Of a stretch of DNA of 64,000 nucleotides, positions 13,847 through 22,832 are shown piece after piece (position 1 is the first letter of the stretch; every line of letters begins with the position of its first letter). The translations under genes and the position numbers were made by a program. Under the pieces are notes generated by a model that made no database searches, was not told where the DNA came from, and saw nothing but the letters and a program-made list of their open reading frames with translations. The DNA comes from Carboxydocella thermautotrophica (GTDB lineage: Bacteria; Bacillota; GCA-003054495; Carboxydocellales; Carboxydocellaceae), in assembly GCA_003054495.1 (NCBI GenBank), contig CP028514.1:2062001-2126000 (forward strand), given 5' to 3'.

Positions 13847-15718
13847 ATGCTAAGTATTAACCAGCTGAATGAACTCAAGGAAGCTGCCCTGGCCCAGCTG
13901 GCTTTGCGCCAGGGTCAGGCTGCTGCTGATGGTTATCGCTGGCACATCCTGGTCTGTGCCGGTACCGGTTGTACCTCATCTGGCAGCCTTAAAGTTGCGG
14001 AAGCCCTGGAAAGCAGTCTGGCTGAGGCCGGTCTCAGTCAACAGGCCAAAGTGGTTAAAACCGGTTGTTTCGGTTTCTGTCGCTTAGGACCTATTGTAGT
14101 AATCTATCCCGACGAAACTTTCTACACCTCTGTCTCTCCAGCTGATGCCGCTGAAATCGTCAATTCCCATCTCCTGCAGGACCGACCGGTAAAACGTTTG
14201 CTTTATCACGGGCCTGAGGCAGAGGAAGTGATCGAGAAATTCCGGGACATCGATTTCTTCCGCTATCAAAAGCGGATTGCCCTGCGCAACTGCGGGCAAA
14301 TTGACCCGGAAAATATCCATGAATACATTGCCCGTGATGGCTACCAGGCCCTGGCCAAAGCATTGACCAGCCTGACTCCTGCTGAGGTTATTGCTACTGT
14401 CAAGGCCTCAGGCCTGAGAGGCAGGGGTGGTGGTGGTTTTCCCACCGGTCTGAAGTGGGAATTTACCGCGAATGCACCAGGTGAAATCAAGTATGTCGTC
14501 TGCAATGCCGATGAAGGCGACCCCGGGGCCTTTATGGACCGTTCCATCCTGGAAGGGGATCCGCACAGTGTGCTGGAAGCCATGGCCATTGCCGGTTATG
14601 CCATCGGGGCCCAGCAGGGTTATATCTATGTCCGGGCCGAATATCCCATTGCCGTGGAACGGCTGAAAATTGCCATTGCTCAGGCCCGGGCCCTGGGTGT
14701 GCTGGGCAAAAACATCTTCAACAGCGGTTTTAATTTTGATGTAGATATTCGTTTAGGGGCTGGTGCCTTTGTCTGTGGTGAGGAAACCGCGCTGCTCACC
14801 TCCATTGAAGGTCACCGCGGCGAACCCCGGCCCCGGCCGCCTTTCCCGGCAGTCAAGGGTTTGTGGGGCAAGCCTACCCTCATCAATAACGTAGAAACCT
14901 ATGCCAATATCCCGATGATTATCCTCAATGGTGCTGACTGGTATGCCGCCATGGGGACAGAAAAAAGCAAGGGCACCAAGGTCTTTGCTATCGCCGGCAA
15001 AATCAACAATACCGGTTTGATCGAAGTGCCCATGGGCACTACCCTGCGCCAGGTTATCTTCGAAATCGGGGGCGGAATTCCCAATGGTAAGGCTTTCAAA
15101 GCCGCCCAGACCGGGGGACCTTCCGGCGGGTGTTTGCCTGCCAGCCATCTGGATACCCCCATTGAATACGATTCCCTGCTGGCAGCCGGTTCGATGATGG
15201 GCTCCGGTGGCTTGATTATCATGGATGAAACTGACTGTATGGTGGACATTGCCCGCTTCTACCTGGAATTCACTGTCGATGAATCCTGTGGCAAATGTAC
15301 CCCCTGCCGGATTGGTACCAAACGCATGCTGGAAATTCTGGAGCGGATCACTTCCGGTCAGGGCACCATGGCAGATCTGGACAAGCTGGAAACCCTGGCC
15401 CGCAATATCAAGAACAGTTCCCTTTGCGGCCTGGGCCAGTCCGCTCCCAACCCGGTACTCAGTACTCTTAAACATTTCCGGGATGAGTACCTGGCCCATA
15501 TCCAGGAAAAGAGATGCCCGGCCGGAGTCTGTCAGGCCTTACTGAACTATGTGATTGATCCTACCCTCTGCAAAGGCTGCAGTCTCTGTGCCAAAGCCTG
15601 TCCCGCCGGGGCGATCAGCGGTGTGGTTAAGTCACCCTTTGTAATTGACCAGGAAAAATGCCTCAAATGCGGCGCCTGTGTCAGCAAATGCAAATTCGGA
15701 GCCATCAGCAAGAAGTAA
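13847..15718 (+). CDS. hydB: [FeFe] hydrogenase NADH-binding (NuoF-like) subunit
   Basis: 623 residues from ATG 13847 (GCGGAGGTGC upstream). Domains: an N-terminal thioredoxin-like [2Fe-2S] domain (CAGTGCTSSG and CFGFCRLGP, about 35-85), the NADH/FMN domain with GLRGRGGGGFPTGLKW near 189, a SLBB-like part, CGKCTPCRIG near 481 for a [4Fe-4S], and a C-terminal 2[4Fe-4S] ferredoxin (CKGCSLCAKACPAGA and CLKCGACVSKC). This is the full HydB layout of bifurcating NAD-dependent hydrogenases. The FMN site is where bifurcation is thought to occur. Sixteen bases after hydC. Confidence 0.95.
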   Translation: MLSINQLNELKEAALAQLALRQGQAAADGYRWHILVCAGTGCTSSGSLKVAEALESSLAEAGLSQQAKVVKTGCFGFCRLGPIVVIYPDETFYTSVSPADAAEIVNSHLLQDRPVKRLLYHGPEAEEVIEKFRDIDFFRYQKRIALRNCGQIDPENIHEYIARDGYQALAKALTSLTPAEVIATVKASGLRGRGGGGFPTGLKWEFTANAPGEIKYVVCNADEGDPGAFMDRSILEGDPHSVLEAMAIAGYAIGAQQGYIYVRAEYPIAVERLKIAIAQARALGVLGKNIFNSGFNFDVDIRLGAGAFVCGEETALLTSIEGHRGEPRPRPPFPAVKGLWGKPTLINNVETYANIPMIILNGADWYAAMGTEKSKGTKVFAIAGKINNTGLIEVPMGTTLRQVIFEIGGGIPNGKAFKAAQTGGPSGGCLPASHLDTPIEYDSLLAAGSMMGSGGLIIMDETDCMVDIARFYLEFTVDESCGKCTPCRIGTKRMLEILERITSGQGTMADLDKLETLARNIKNSSLCGLGQSAPNPVLSTLKHFRDEYLAHIQEKRCPAGVCQALLNYVIDPTLCKGCSLCAKACPAGAISGVVKSPFVIDQEKCLKCGACVSKCKFGAISKK

Positions 15719-15731
15719 TGAGGTGAAGATA

Positions 15732-17453
15732 ATGACTGAAATGGTGCAATTGACCATAGATGGACAAACGGTAGAAGTACCAGCAGGCACCACCGTGCTG
15801 GAGGCGGCCCGCCAGCTGGGCATCAAAATCCCTACCCTCTGCTATATGAAAGAACTCAATGAAATCGGGGCCTGCCGGGTTTGTCTGGTAGAGGTACAGG
15901 GGGCCCGTACTTTGCAGGCTGCCTGTGTCCTGCCCGTTAGCCCCGGCATGGTGGTCAATACCAAAAGTCCGGCAGTACGGGAAGCCCGGCGAACGGCAGT
16001 GGAGCTGATTATTTCCGACCACCCCCAGGAATGCCTGACCTGTGCCCGCAACCGTACCTGTGAATTGCGGGTACTGGCCGAGGAAGTGGGAGTACGGCAG
16101 ATTCCCTATACCGGAGCTACTACTCAGCTGCCTGTTGATGCCAGCTCCCCCTCTATCGTCCGCGATCCCCGCAAGTGTGTCCTCTGTCGCCGCTGTGTGG
16201 CAGTATGCCAGCAGGTGCAGCAGGTAGGCTGTCTGCAGGCAGCCGAGCGGGGCTTCGACACCAATATCACTCCGGCCTTTGGGGATAACCTCAATGAGGC
16301 AGTTTGCACCTTCTGCGGCCAGTGTGTGCTGGTCTGCCCCACCGGGGCCCTGACCGAGAAAAATGAAACTGCCCGTGTCTGGTCCGTCCTGGCCAATCCC
16401 GAAAAGCACGTAGTGGTTCAGGTGGCTCCTGCCGTGCGGGTTTCCATCGGGGAAGAGCTGGGCTATGAACCCGGCACTGTCCTGACCGGTAAACTGGTGG
16501 CCGCTCTGCGCCGCCTTGGTTTTGACCGCGTTTTTGATACCAATTTTGCTGCTGACCTGACCATCATGGAAGAAGGTCACGAACTGCTAGAACGGCTGGA
16601 AGAGGGCGGCTCCCTGCCGCTGATCACTTCCTGCTGTCCCGGCTGGGTCAAATATATAGAGCATTTCTTCCCCGATTTGCTAAAACATCTGTCCAGCTGC
16701 AAATCCCCGCACCAGATGTTCGGGGCGGTGGCCAAAACCTATTATGCCAGCAAACACGGGATTGACCCGGCCAGCATAGTGGTGGTATCCATTATGCCCT
16801 GTACCGCCAAGAAGTTTGAAATCCAGCGGCCGGAAATGCAGGCCTCCAGCTACCAGGATGTGGACATCGTCCTCACCACCCGGGAACTGGGCGCCATGCT
16901 GCGGGAAGCCGGTCTGGATCTCAGGAATCTGCCTGACGAAGATTTTGATCAGCCTCTGGGCCAATCCACCGGTGCCGGTGTCATTTTCGGCACCACCGGC
17001 GGGGTAATGGAAGCGGCCCTCAGAACAGTGGCAGAAGTGACCAGCGGCCAGCCCCTGGCTGAGATTGAATTCCAGCAAGTGCGGGGCTTCAATGGCATTA
17101 AGGAAGCGGAAGTAGAACTAAAAGGGCGCAGGCTGAAACTGGCGGTAGCCCACGGCCTGGCCAATGCCAAACAGCTGCTGACCGCCCTGCAAAAAGGCGA
17201 AGCGGAATACCATTTTATCGAAATTATGGCCTGTCACGGCGGCTGTATCGGTGGTGGCGGCCAGCCGATTCCTACCACCTGGGAAGTGCGGCAAAAGCGG
17301 GCCCAGGGTATTTACCAGTGCGACTCCCAGGCCCGGTTCCGCAAGTCCCACGAAAACCCGGCTATCAAGGAGCTGTATGCCGAGTTTCTGGGCCATCCTT
17401 TGAGTCACAAGAGCCACCAGCTTTTGCATACCAGGTACCAACCACGCCGCTAA
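15732..17453 (+). CDS. hydA: [FeFe] hydrogenase catalytic subunit
   Basis: 573 residues from ATG 15732 (GAGGTGA upstream). N-terminal [2Fe-2S] domain (CYMKELNEIGACRVC, about 35-50), a His-liganded cluster region (CARNRTCELR), two ferredoxin [4Fe-4S] motifs (CVLCRRCVAVC and CTFCGQCVLVC), then the H-cluster domain: TSCCPGW near 298, MPCTAKKFE near 354, and MACHGGCIGGGGQP near 499. All H-cluster cysteines are present. With HydB and HydC it should reduce protons with electrons from both NADH and ferredoxin, or the reverse. Cytoplasmic: no signal peptide. Confidence 0.96.
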   Translation: MTEMVQLTIDGQTVEVPAGTTVLEAARQLGIKIPTLCYMKELNEIGACRVCLVEVQGARTLQAACVLPVSPGMVVNTKSPAVREARRTAVELIISDHPQECLTCARNRTCELRVLAEEVGVRQIPYTGATTQLPVDASSPSIVRDPRKCVLCRRCVAVCQQVQQVGCLQAAERGFDTNITPAFGDNLNEAVCTFCGQCVLVCPTGALTEKNETARVWSVLANPEKHVVVQVAPAVRVSIGEELGYEPGTVLTGKLVAALRRLGFDRVFDTNFAADLTIMEEGHELLERLEEGGSLPLITSCCPGWVKYIEHFFPDLLKHLSSCKSPHQMFGAVAKTYYASKHGIDPASIVVVSIMPCTAKKFEIQRPEMQASSYQDVDIVLTTRELGAMLREAGLDLRNLPDEDFDQPLGQSTGAGVIFGTTGGVMEAALRTVAEVTSGQPLAEIEFQQVRGFNGIKEAEVELKGRRLKLAVAHGLANAKQLLTALQKGEAEYHFIEIMACHGGCIGGGGQPIPTTWEVRQKRAQGIYQCDSQARFRKSHENPAIKELYAEFLGHPLSHKSHQLLHTRYQPRR

Positions 17454-17501
17454 TGTGTTAAAATATTAGACAGAGGTAAATCAGAATCGGAGGTAATGAT
17501 T

Positions 17502-18884
17502 ATGCAAATTCCAACCTGGCTGGCGGAAGCTGATCTGGAAAATCTGCTCAGGGAAGCGGCTAAGCCTTCTGCTCCCCGGGTGCGGGAGATTCTGGCCAAA
17601 GCAGCAACTGCGCAGGGCCTGACTCTGGCCGAAGCGGCTCAGCTTCTGCAAATCGAAGATGAAGAACTGCTGACCGAGCTGTTCCAGGCCGCCGGTCAGG
17701 TGAAGGAACGGATTTACGGGCGAAGGGTGGTCATCTTCGCCCCCCTTTATCTAACCAATGAGTGCCACAATAATTGCCTCTACTGCGGCTTTCGGGCAGC
17801 CAACCGCAGTTTGGCCCGCCGCACCCTGACTGTGGAAGAGGCCGTGGCTGAAGCGAAAGCCCTGGAAAGCCAGGGCCACAAGCGCTTGCTGCTGGTAGCC
17901 GGTGAAAATGGCCGCCAGGCCGCTGTAGACTATATCGTTCAGGTGATTGAAGCCATTTATCAGCAGGCGGATATTCGCCGCCTCAATGTCAATATCGCCC
18001 CACTGGATGGGGAGGGCTTCCGCCGCCTGAAAGCGGCCGGAATCGGCACCTATCAACTTTTCCAGGAAACCTATCATCTCGACACTTACAGGCAGATGCA
18101 CCCTGCGGGAGCGAAAGCCGATTATCACTGGCGGGTCAGCGCCCCGGAACGGGCCCTGCAGGCCGGTATCGATGATATCGGGATGGGCGTCCTCTATGGT
18201 CTCTATGACCACAGGTACGACACCCTGGCGCTGCTGGCCCATGCCCATTATCTGGATCGCACTTATGGGGTTGGCCCCCATACCCTGTCTGTACCCCGGC
18301 TGCGTCCGGCTCCGGGATCACAGCTCCAGGCTGCGCCCTATCCCGTTTCCGACCGGGATTTCAAGAAAATCGTGGCCGTTCTGCGCCTGGCTGTTCCTTA
18401 CACCGGCCTGATTCTTTCGACCCGGGAGACGCCAGCCTTCAGGGATGAACTCTTGCATCTGGGTATTAGCCAGATTTCCGCCGGTTCGGCTACTTCCCCC
18501 GGCGGTTACCGGGAACGGGCCCGGACTGCCGACCCGACAGAACAGTTCGCTATCGAGGATCATCGCACTCTGGATGAAGTGATTACCTGTGTCCTCCAGG
18601 CGGGGTTCATCCCCAGTTTTTGCACCGCCTGCTATCGCAGCGGCCGCACCGGGGAACGCTTTATGCAACTGGCCAAGAGCGGTAATATCCAGAATGTCTG
18701 CCAGCCCAATGCCCTGCTGACTTTACAGGAATATCTCCTCCACTTTGGCAGTGAGGCTGCCCGCAACGCAGCTGCCCCTGTCCTGGCTAAAGAGCAGGAA
18801 GCCATCCGGCGGGAGGATATTCGCCGTCTCACCGCTGACCGCTTGCGCCGTCTGGAGCAGGGCGAAAAAGATCTGTACCTGTAA
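17502..18884 (+). CDS. hydG: [FeFe] hydrogenase maturase HydG (tyrosine lyase)
   Basis: Radical SAM enzyme that cleaves tyrosine to give the CO and CN ligands of the H-cluster. 460 residues; CHNNCLYCGF near 86 binds the SAM cluster, and the C-terminal CTACYRSGRTGERFM near 373 binds the second cluster that carries the dangler iron. ATG 17502 is favoured because GGAGG lies eight bases upstream; ATG 17496 is too close. Forty-eight bases after hydA, with no terminator between, so probably the same transcript. Confidence 0.95.
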   Translation: MQIPTWLAEADLENLLREAAKPSAPRVREILAKAATAQGLTLAEAAQLLQIEDEELLTELFQAAGQVKERIYGRRVVIFAPLYLTNECHNNCLYCGFRAANRSLARRTLTVEEAVAEAKALESQGHKRLLLVAGENGRQAAVDYIVQVIEAIYQQADIRRLNVNIAPLDGEGFRRLKAAGIGTYQLFQETYHLDTYRQMHPAGAKADYHWRVSAPERALQAGIDDIGMGVLYGLYDHRYDTLALLAHAHYLDRTYGVGPHTLSVPRLRPAPGSQLQAAPYPVSDRDFKKIVAVLRLAVPYTGLILSTRETPAFRDELLHLGISQISAGSATSPGGYRERARTADPTEQFAIEDHRTLDEVITCVLQAGFIPSFCTACYRSGRTGERFMQLAKSGNIQNVCQPNALLTLQEYLLHFGSEAARNAAAPVLAKEQEAIRREDIRRLTADRLRRLEQGEKDLYL

Positions 18885-18896
18885 GGCGGTGAAGTC

Positions 18897-20219
18897 ATGA
18901 GTCTCCTGCAAAAATTCATGGCTAAGGCCAGAACAGAGCCATCATTGCTGCTGGTCTGTGCCTCCACCCAGCATATGTTGAAAGCAGACCACGCCTTGCG
19001 GGAAGCGGGAATTGCAACGGAACTGCTGCCTACTCCCCGGGGCATAGGTTCAGCCTGTACCACTGTCATCCGCTTTGCTGCCAGCCACCGGACCGAAGTG
19101 GAAAAAATCCTGGCCGCTGAAGCCATTGAGTGGGAAGGCATCTATCCTTATTCCACCCAGCCCCGGCGCATCGACTGGTCACCAGTCTATGCCTACCCCC
19201 TGGCCGCTGATTACCGGGAATTGCTGCAGCGTCTGGAGCGGGAAGAACCCTTGAGTCAGGAGGAGCTGGCCCGTTTACTGGCTGTGCAGGATGAAGCGGA
19301 AGAACAGGCTTTGCTTACCGCCGGTGATCTGGTCCGCCAGGAATGTGTAGGCGACATGGTGGATATCCGGGGTGCCATCGAGTTTTCCAACTACTGCCGT
19401 AAAAACTGTTACTACTGTGGCCTGCGCCGGGATAATACAGTTCTGCCCCGCTATCGCATGAGCGAAGAGGAAATTCTGGCCACAGTGGATGAAATCTACC
19501 GTCTGGGCTTGCGCACCGTGATCCTGCAATCGGGCGAAGACCCCTATTATACTACGGAAAAAATCCTGCGTCTCATCCGGACCATCAAGGAAAGATACGG
19601 CCTGCGCATCACCCTCAGTCTGGGAGAACGCAGGGCGGAAGAATACCGGCTACTTCGGGAAGCAGGGGCCAACAACTATCTGCTCAAACTGGAAAGCGGC
19701 TCCCCCTGTCTGTTTGCAGCCGCCCATCCTGATGATGATTACGGGGAACGGCGGCGACATCTGCAGTTAATCAAACAGGCCGGACTTTTAAGCGGATCCG
19801 GCAATATCGTGGGCCTTCCCGGGCAGACAGTAATGGACCTGGCCGCCGATATTCTCCATTTTAAAGATGATGGCATTCACATGATCGGTATCGGCCCCTT
19901 TTTACCGGCAGCCAATACCCCCTGGGCCGATCAGCCGCCAGGGGATTTGCACCTCTGTCTGCGGGTAGTGGCCCTGACCCGGATAGTCTGCCAGAATGTT
20001 TTCCTGCCCGCCACTACCGCTATGGCTACCCTGCATCCCCGCGGCCAGGAACTGGCTCTGCGCGCCGGTGCCAATACCATTATGTTGATTATGACCCCAC
20101 CCCAGTACCGGGGTAATTACCAGATCTACAGCAACAAAAATCCCGTCAATCTCAACTATGCACTGGAGCAGATCGCCCGGGCCGGCCGCCGGCCCCCCCG
20201 GTATCTGCGCCAGGGATGA
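18897..20219 (+). CDS. hydE: HydE radical SAM maturase with N-terminal DUF3343 domain
   Basis: 440 residues. Residues about 15-80 (SLLLVCASTQHMLKADHALR, then LLPTPRGIGSACTTVIRF) match DUF3343, a small thiol-carrier-like domain related to putative Se/S carriers. Residues about 95-440 are HydE: SNYCRKNCYYCGLR near 163 binds the SAM cluster, with VGLPGQT and a C-terminal barrel end. HydE processes the synthon that gives the H-cluster precursor. Stand-alone HydE is about 350 residues, so the extra domain is a true fusion. It follows hydG by 12 bases. Confidence 0.93.
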   Translation: MSLLQKFMAKARTEPSLLLVCASTQHMLKADHALREAGIATELLPTPRGIGSACTTVIRFAASHRTEVEKILAAEAIEWEGIYPYSTQPRRIDWSPVYAYPLAADYRELLQRLEREEPLSQEELARLLAVQDEAEEQALLTAGDLVRQECVGDMVDIRGAIEFSNYCRKNCYYCGLRRDNTVLPRYRMSEEEILATVDEIYRLGLRTVILQSGEDPYYTTEKILRLIRTIKERYGLRITLSLGERRAEEYRLLREAGANNYLLKLESGSPCLFAAAHPDDDYGERRRHLQLIKQAGLLSGSGNIVGLPGQTVMDLAADILHFKDDGIHMIGIGPFLPAANTPWADQPPGDLHLCLRVVALTRIVCQNVFLPATTAMATLHPRGQELALRAGANTIMLIMTPPQYRGNYQIYSNKNPVNLNYALEQIARAGRRPPRYLRQG

Positions 20220-20234
20220 ACAGGAGGAACACTG

Positions 20235-21428
20235 ATGCTGGAAACCCCTCGTGCCAATCGCCTGCATATTGCCCTTTTCGGTCGCCGCAATGCCGGTAAA
20301 TCCAGTCTGATCAATGCCCTGACCAACCAGGACATCGCCCTGGTCTCCCCTATCCCCGGCACCACCACAGATCCAGTCTACAAAGCCATGGAAATCCTGC
20401 CCCTGGGCCCGGTAGTGCTGATCGATACCGCCGGTCTGGATGATGAAGGGGAACTGGGCCAGCTGCGGGTACAAAAAACCCGGGAAGTGCTGCCCAAAGC
20501 CGATCTGGCCCTGCTGGTGGTGGATGCTACTACCGGGATAACCAGCTTTGACCGGGAGATCGCCGCCCTCTGCCGGCAGCACAACCTGCCCCTGGTCGGC
20601 GTGCTAAACAAGAGCGACCTGGCTGACCCCGATCTGGCTGCTGCCCGGGCCGTCCTCGACCTCCCCTGGGTAAAGGTTAGCAGCCGTACCGGCGCCGGAA
20701 TCGAAGAACTGAAACAGGCGATGATCGAGCAGGCCCCGCAAAACTGGGAGCCGGAAACTATCCTGGGCGACCTGGTCAAGCCCGGTGATACAGTGGTACT
20801 GGTCGTCCCCATTGACTCCGCTGCTCCCAAAGGCCGCTTGATACTGCCGCAAGTTCAGGTACTGCGGGATTGCCTGGATCATGGGGTAATGGCCTATGTT
20901 TGCCGGGAATTCGAACTGGAACAAACCCTGGCCAATCTCCAGCAGCCCCCGGCCCTGGTGGTCACCGATTCCCAGGCCTTTGGCCTGGTCTCCCGGCTGG
21001 TGCCAGAAAATGTACCATTGACCAGCTTTTCCATCCTCTATGCCCGCTACAAAGGAGATCTGGCCACCCTGGCCGCAGGTGCACGAGCGATCTCAGCGTT
21101 AAAACCCGGGGACCGGGTGCTGATCGCTGAAGCCTGTACCCATCACCGGCAACCCGATGATATCGGCAGGGCCAAAATTCCCCGCTGGCTCAATCAGCTG
21201 GCAGGCGGAGAACTGCAGTACACCTGGTCATCCGGGCAGGGCTATCCCGATAACCTGGAGGATTTTAAATTAATCGTCCATTGTGGTGCCTGTATGTTAA
21301 ACCGGCGTTCCATGCTACACCGCCTGCAACAGGCCCGCAGTCGCCAGGTGCCCATTGTCAACTACGGGGTACTGATTGCTGCCGTCCATGGCATTCTGGA
21401 ACGGGTTCTGAAGCCTTTTGGGGTGTAA
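20235..21428 (+). CDS. hydF: [FeFe] hydrogenase maturation GTPase HydF
   Basis: 397 residues. GTPase domain at the N-terminus: GRRNAGKSSLINAL (about 16-29), DTAGLDDEGELG and NKSDL. The C-terminal scaffold domain carries the [4Fe-4S] ligands ACTHHRQ near 300 and HCGACMLNRR near 348. HydF assembles the 2Fe subcluster delivered by HydE and HydG and hands it to HydA. Last gene of the hyd operon, 15 bases after hydE, followed by a hairpin terminator. Confidence 0.95.
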   Translation: MLETPRANRLHIALFGRRNAGKSSLINALTNQDIALVSPIPGTTTDPVYKAMEILPLGPVVLIDTAGLDDEGELGQLRVQKTREVLPKADLALLVVDATTGITSFDREIAALCRQHNLPLVGVLNKSDLADPDLAAARAVLDLPWVKVSSRTGAGIEELKQAMIEQAPQNWEPETILGDLVKPGDTVVLVVPIDSAAPKGRLILPQVQVLRDCLDHGVMAYVCREFELEQTLANLQQPPALVVTDSQAFGLVSRLVPENVPLTSFSILYARYKGDLATLAAGARAISALKPGDRVLIAEACTHHRQPDDIGRAKIPRWLNQLAGGELQYTWSSGQGYPDNLEDFKLIVHCGACMLNRRSMLHRLQQARSRQVPIVNYGVLIAAVHGILERVLKPFGV

Positions 21429-21442
21429 AACAGAAAATTTAA

Positions 21443-21480
21443 GACCCTTTGTCAATATATCTGGCAAAGGGTCTCTTATT
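21443..21480. terminator. Hairpin between hydF and the amidohydrolase remnant
   Basis: GACCCTTTG / CAAAGGGTC (21443-21451, 21465-21473) with a 13-base loop. Short T-rich runs follow on both strands, so it may serve hydF and the convergent remnant. Confidence 0.6.
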
Positions 21481-21628
21481 CGTCTTCCAGCAATTGTCTG
21501 GCATTTTCACGAATATACAATTCAATGTACTTTCCGATAGTCCCAAAGTTAACAAGGTCTGGAGTCCTGCTTGCGGTGCATACTCCATAATGGGAAAATC
21601 GCTGCCATACAAGAAACTAAAATTATTA
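21476..21628 (-). pseudogene. Frameshifted 3' remnant of an amidohydrolase-2 family gene
   Basis: The reverse strand encodes, in one frame, FSFLYGSDFPIMEYAP and on to TLLTLGLSE, and then in the next frame YIELYIRENARQLLEDE before TAA at 21476-21478. YGSDFP and ENARQLL are the closing motifs of COG2159-type amidohydrolases (metal-ligand Asp in GSD/GTD, and the final N-A-R-x-L). No 5' part exists: manA lies directly upstream. So only about 50 codons of a broken gene remain. Confidence 0.7.
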
Positions 21629-21635
21629 TATTATA

Positions 21636-22445
21636 TCAAATATTTCCATTCAAGATTAAAACCTCTATCTTGCCTCCTAACCAAACCGGTGTTGAATCCA
21701 GCCAATACACTGTTCCCGGTTTCACCTGATAGAGCCACCGGCCACTGCTAAGCTGCCCCTCCCCCTTTAGACCGACCAGGAAAAACCAGGAACCGCCGGG
21801 GGATAGTTGCATCTGCCCTTGCAAATTGAGTTTCTGTAATCTGAAAGCCGGACAATGCAATTCCGTCAGCTGCCGTTCCAGGGTAGACACCACGATATTT
21901 TCTTCTACAGCAGCAGTGTTAAGCAGCGCCAGTCCTTTCTCTATCTGCAGTTTCCTGCCCCGTCCCCAGTCGTACAGCCGGTAGGTCAGGTCTACCGCAG
22001 TTTGTACTTCCACCAATCTTACCCCGGCGCCAATGGCATGGATAGTCCCGGGAGGCACAAAGATCATATCCCCGGCCCGCACTTTCACTTTTTTCACCAG
22101 TTTTTCCAGCTGGCCCGCGCGAATAGCCGCTTCCACCTCTTTTTTTTCCACTGGACGCTGAAACCCATAATAGATATACGCTCCTGGTTCAGTGGACCAG
22201 ATATACCAGGCCTCCGTTTTACCCCTTTTGCCCTCACTCTGCCAGGCCTGGGCATCGCCCGGATGGACCTGCAGGGAAAGGGGTGCCGCTGCATCGATAA
22301 ATTTCACCATCAGGGGCATACCCGGTACCGTATACCACATTTCCCCTATCCGTCTTCTCCCCTCCTGGTGCAGTCCCTGGCGCCAGAACCAGGTACCGCC
22401 CCACAGGGTTTCCTTTAACTCAGGCTGGACTGGAAGAATGCTCAT
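21636..22445 (-). CDS. manA: Mannose-6-phosphate isomerase, short type I
   Basis: 269 residues, cupin fold; converts mannose-6-phosphate and fructose-6-phosphate. Opens KETLWGGTWF, has zinc-site motifs LSLQVHPGD (about 55-63) and EAWYI, then FVPPGTIHAIG and VEVQTAVDLTYRLYDWGR, the last matching the conserved EvQq.sD.tYRlyDy block. It is shorter than E. coli ManA (391), like the usual Firmicutes enzyme of 310 or so minus about 40 residues at the end. Two GATTGT half-sites (22459, 22474) lie in its upstream region. Confidence 0.88.
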   Translation of the reverse strand: MSILPVQPELKETLWGGTWFWRQGLHQEGRRRIGEMWYTVPGMPLMVKFIDAAAPLSLQVHPGDAQAWQSEGKRGKTEAWYIWSTEPGAYIYYGFQRPVEKKEVEAAIRAGQLEKLVKKVKVRAGDMIFVPPGTIHAIGAGVRLVEVQTAVDLTYRLYDWGRGRKLQIEKGLALLNTAAVEENIVVSTLERQLTELHCPAFRLQKLNLQGQMQLSPGGSWFFLVGLKGEGQLSSGRWLYQVKPGTVYWLDSTPVWLGGKIEVLILNGNI

Positions 22446-22521
22446 TCACTGTCCCCTCGATTGTGCTGTGTGTGATTGTGTAATATACTATCGGGGACCA
22501 GGAATCCGGGTGCCAGTCCCA

Positions 22522-22550
22522 TTGCTTTTGCCCGGTTAATCAGTCATAAT
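22522..22550 (+). promoter_or_regulatory. Promoter of the 81-residue membrane protein gene
   Basis: -35 TTGCTT (22522-22527), 17 bp spacer, -10 CATAAT (22545-22550), followed by AAAGGAAGGAG and ATG at 22587. Confidence 0.55.
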
Positions 22551-22586
22551 AGAAGTGTGAAGAAGTCCCAAAGGAAGGAGACGCTC

Positions 22587-22832
22587 ATGAGAGAAAAAGC
22601 TAAAAAGCTGTTGCGCCTCAGCCTGGGCCTGATTTTTCTAATCCTGGGCATCGCCGGTCTCTTTTTACCAGTTCTGCAGGGAATTCTGTTTTTGCTGCTG
22701 GCCCTCTATTTGCTGGCCCCCGATTGGCCCTGGGCCCGGAAATGGCAAAAAAAATTACAGGCCAGATATCCCGGCCTGGCTAATAGATTGCGTTTCTGGA
22801 AGGGACCGCTGAAAGGCATTTACGGCAAGTAA
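22587..22832 (+). CDS. Small two-helix membrane protein (DUF454/PGPGW-like)
   Basis: 81 residues from ATG 22587 with GGAAGGAG upstream. A basic N-terminus MREKAKKLLRLSL leads into two hydrophobic segments (GLIFLILGIAGLFLP and GILFLLLALYLLAP) joined by a turn, then an amphipathic basic tail. The G-x-x-G-L-F-L-P turn resembles DUF454/YbaN and PGPGW membrane proteins; no function is known. Its last 13 bases overlap the convergent yigZ gene. Confidence 0.7.
   Translation: MREKAKKLLRLSLGLIFLILGIAGLFLPVLQGILFLLLALYLLAPDWPWARKWQKKLQARYPGLANRLRFWKGPLKGIYGK

Noticed and set aside
15705-16580. 291-codon reverse-strand ORF inside hydA, and similar long antisense ORFs in hydB, mutS2, thrS and uvrA
   Set aside because: They mirror GC-rich coding frames, have no ribosome sites or protein motifs, and lie over well-supported genes.
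17228-17270. MACHGGC instead of MACPGGC in HydA as an aberrant H-cluster motif
   Set aside because: Clostridium pasteurianum hydrogenase I also has His here, so it is normal variation.
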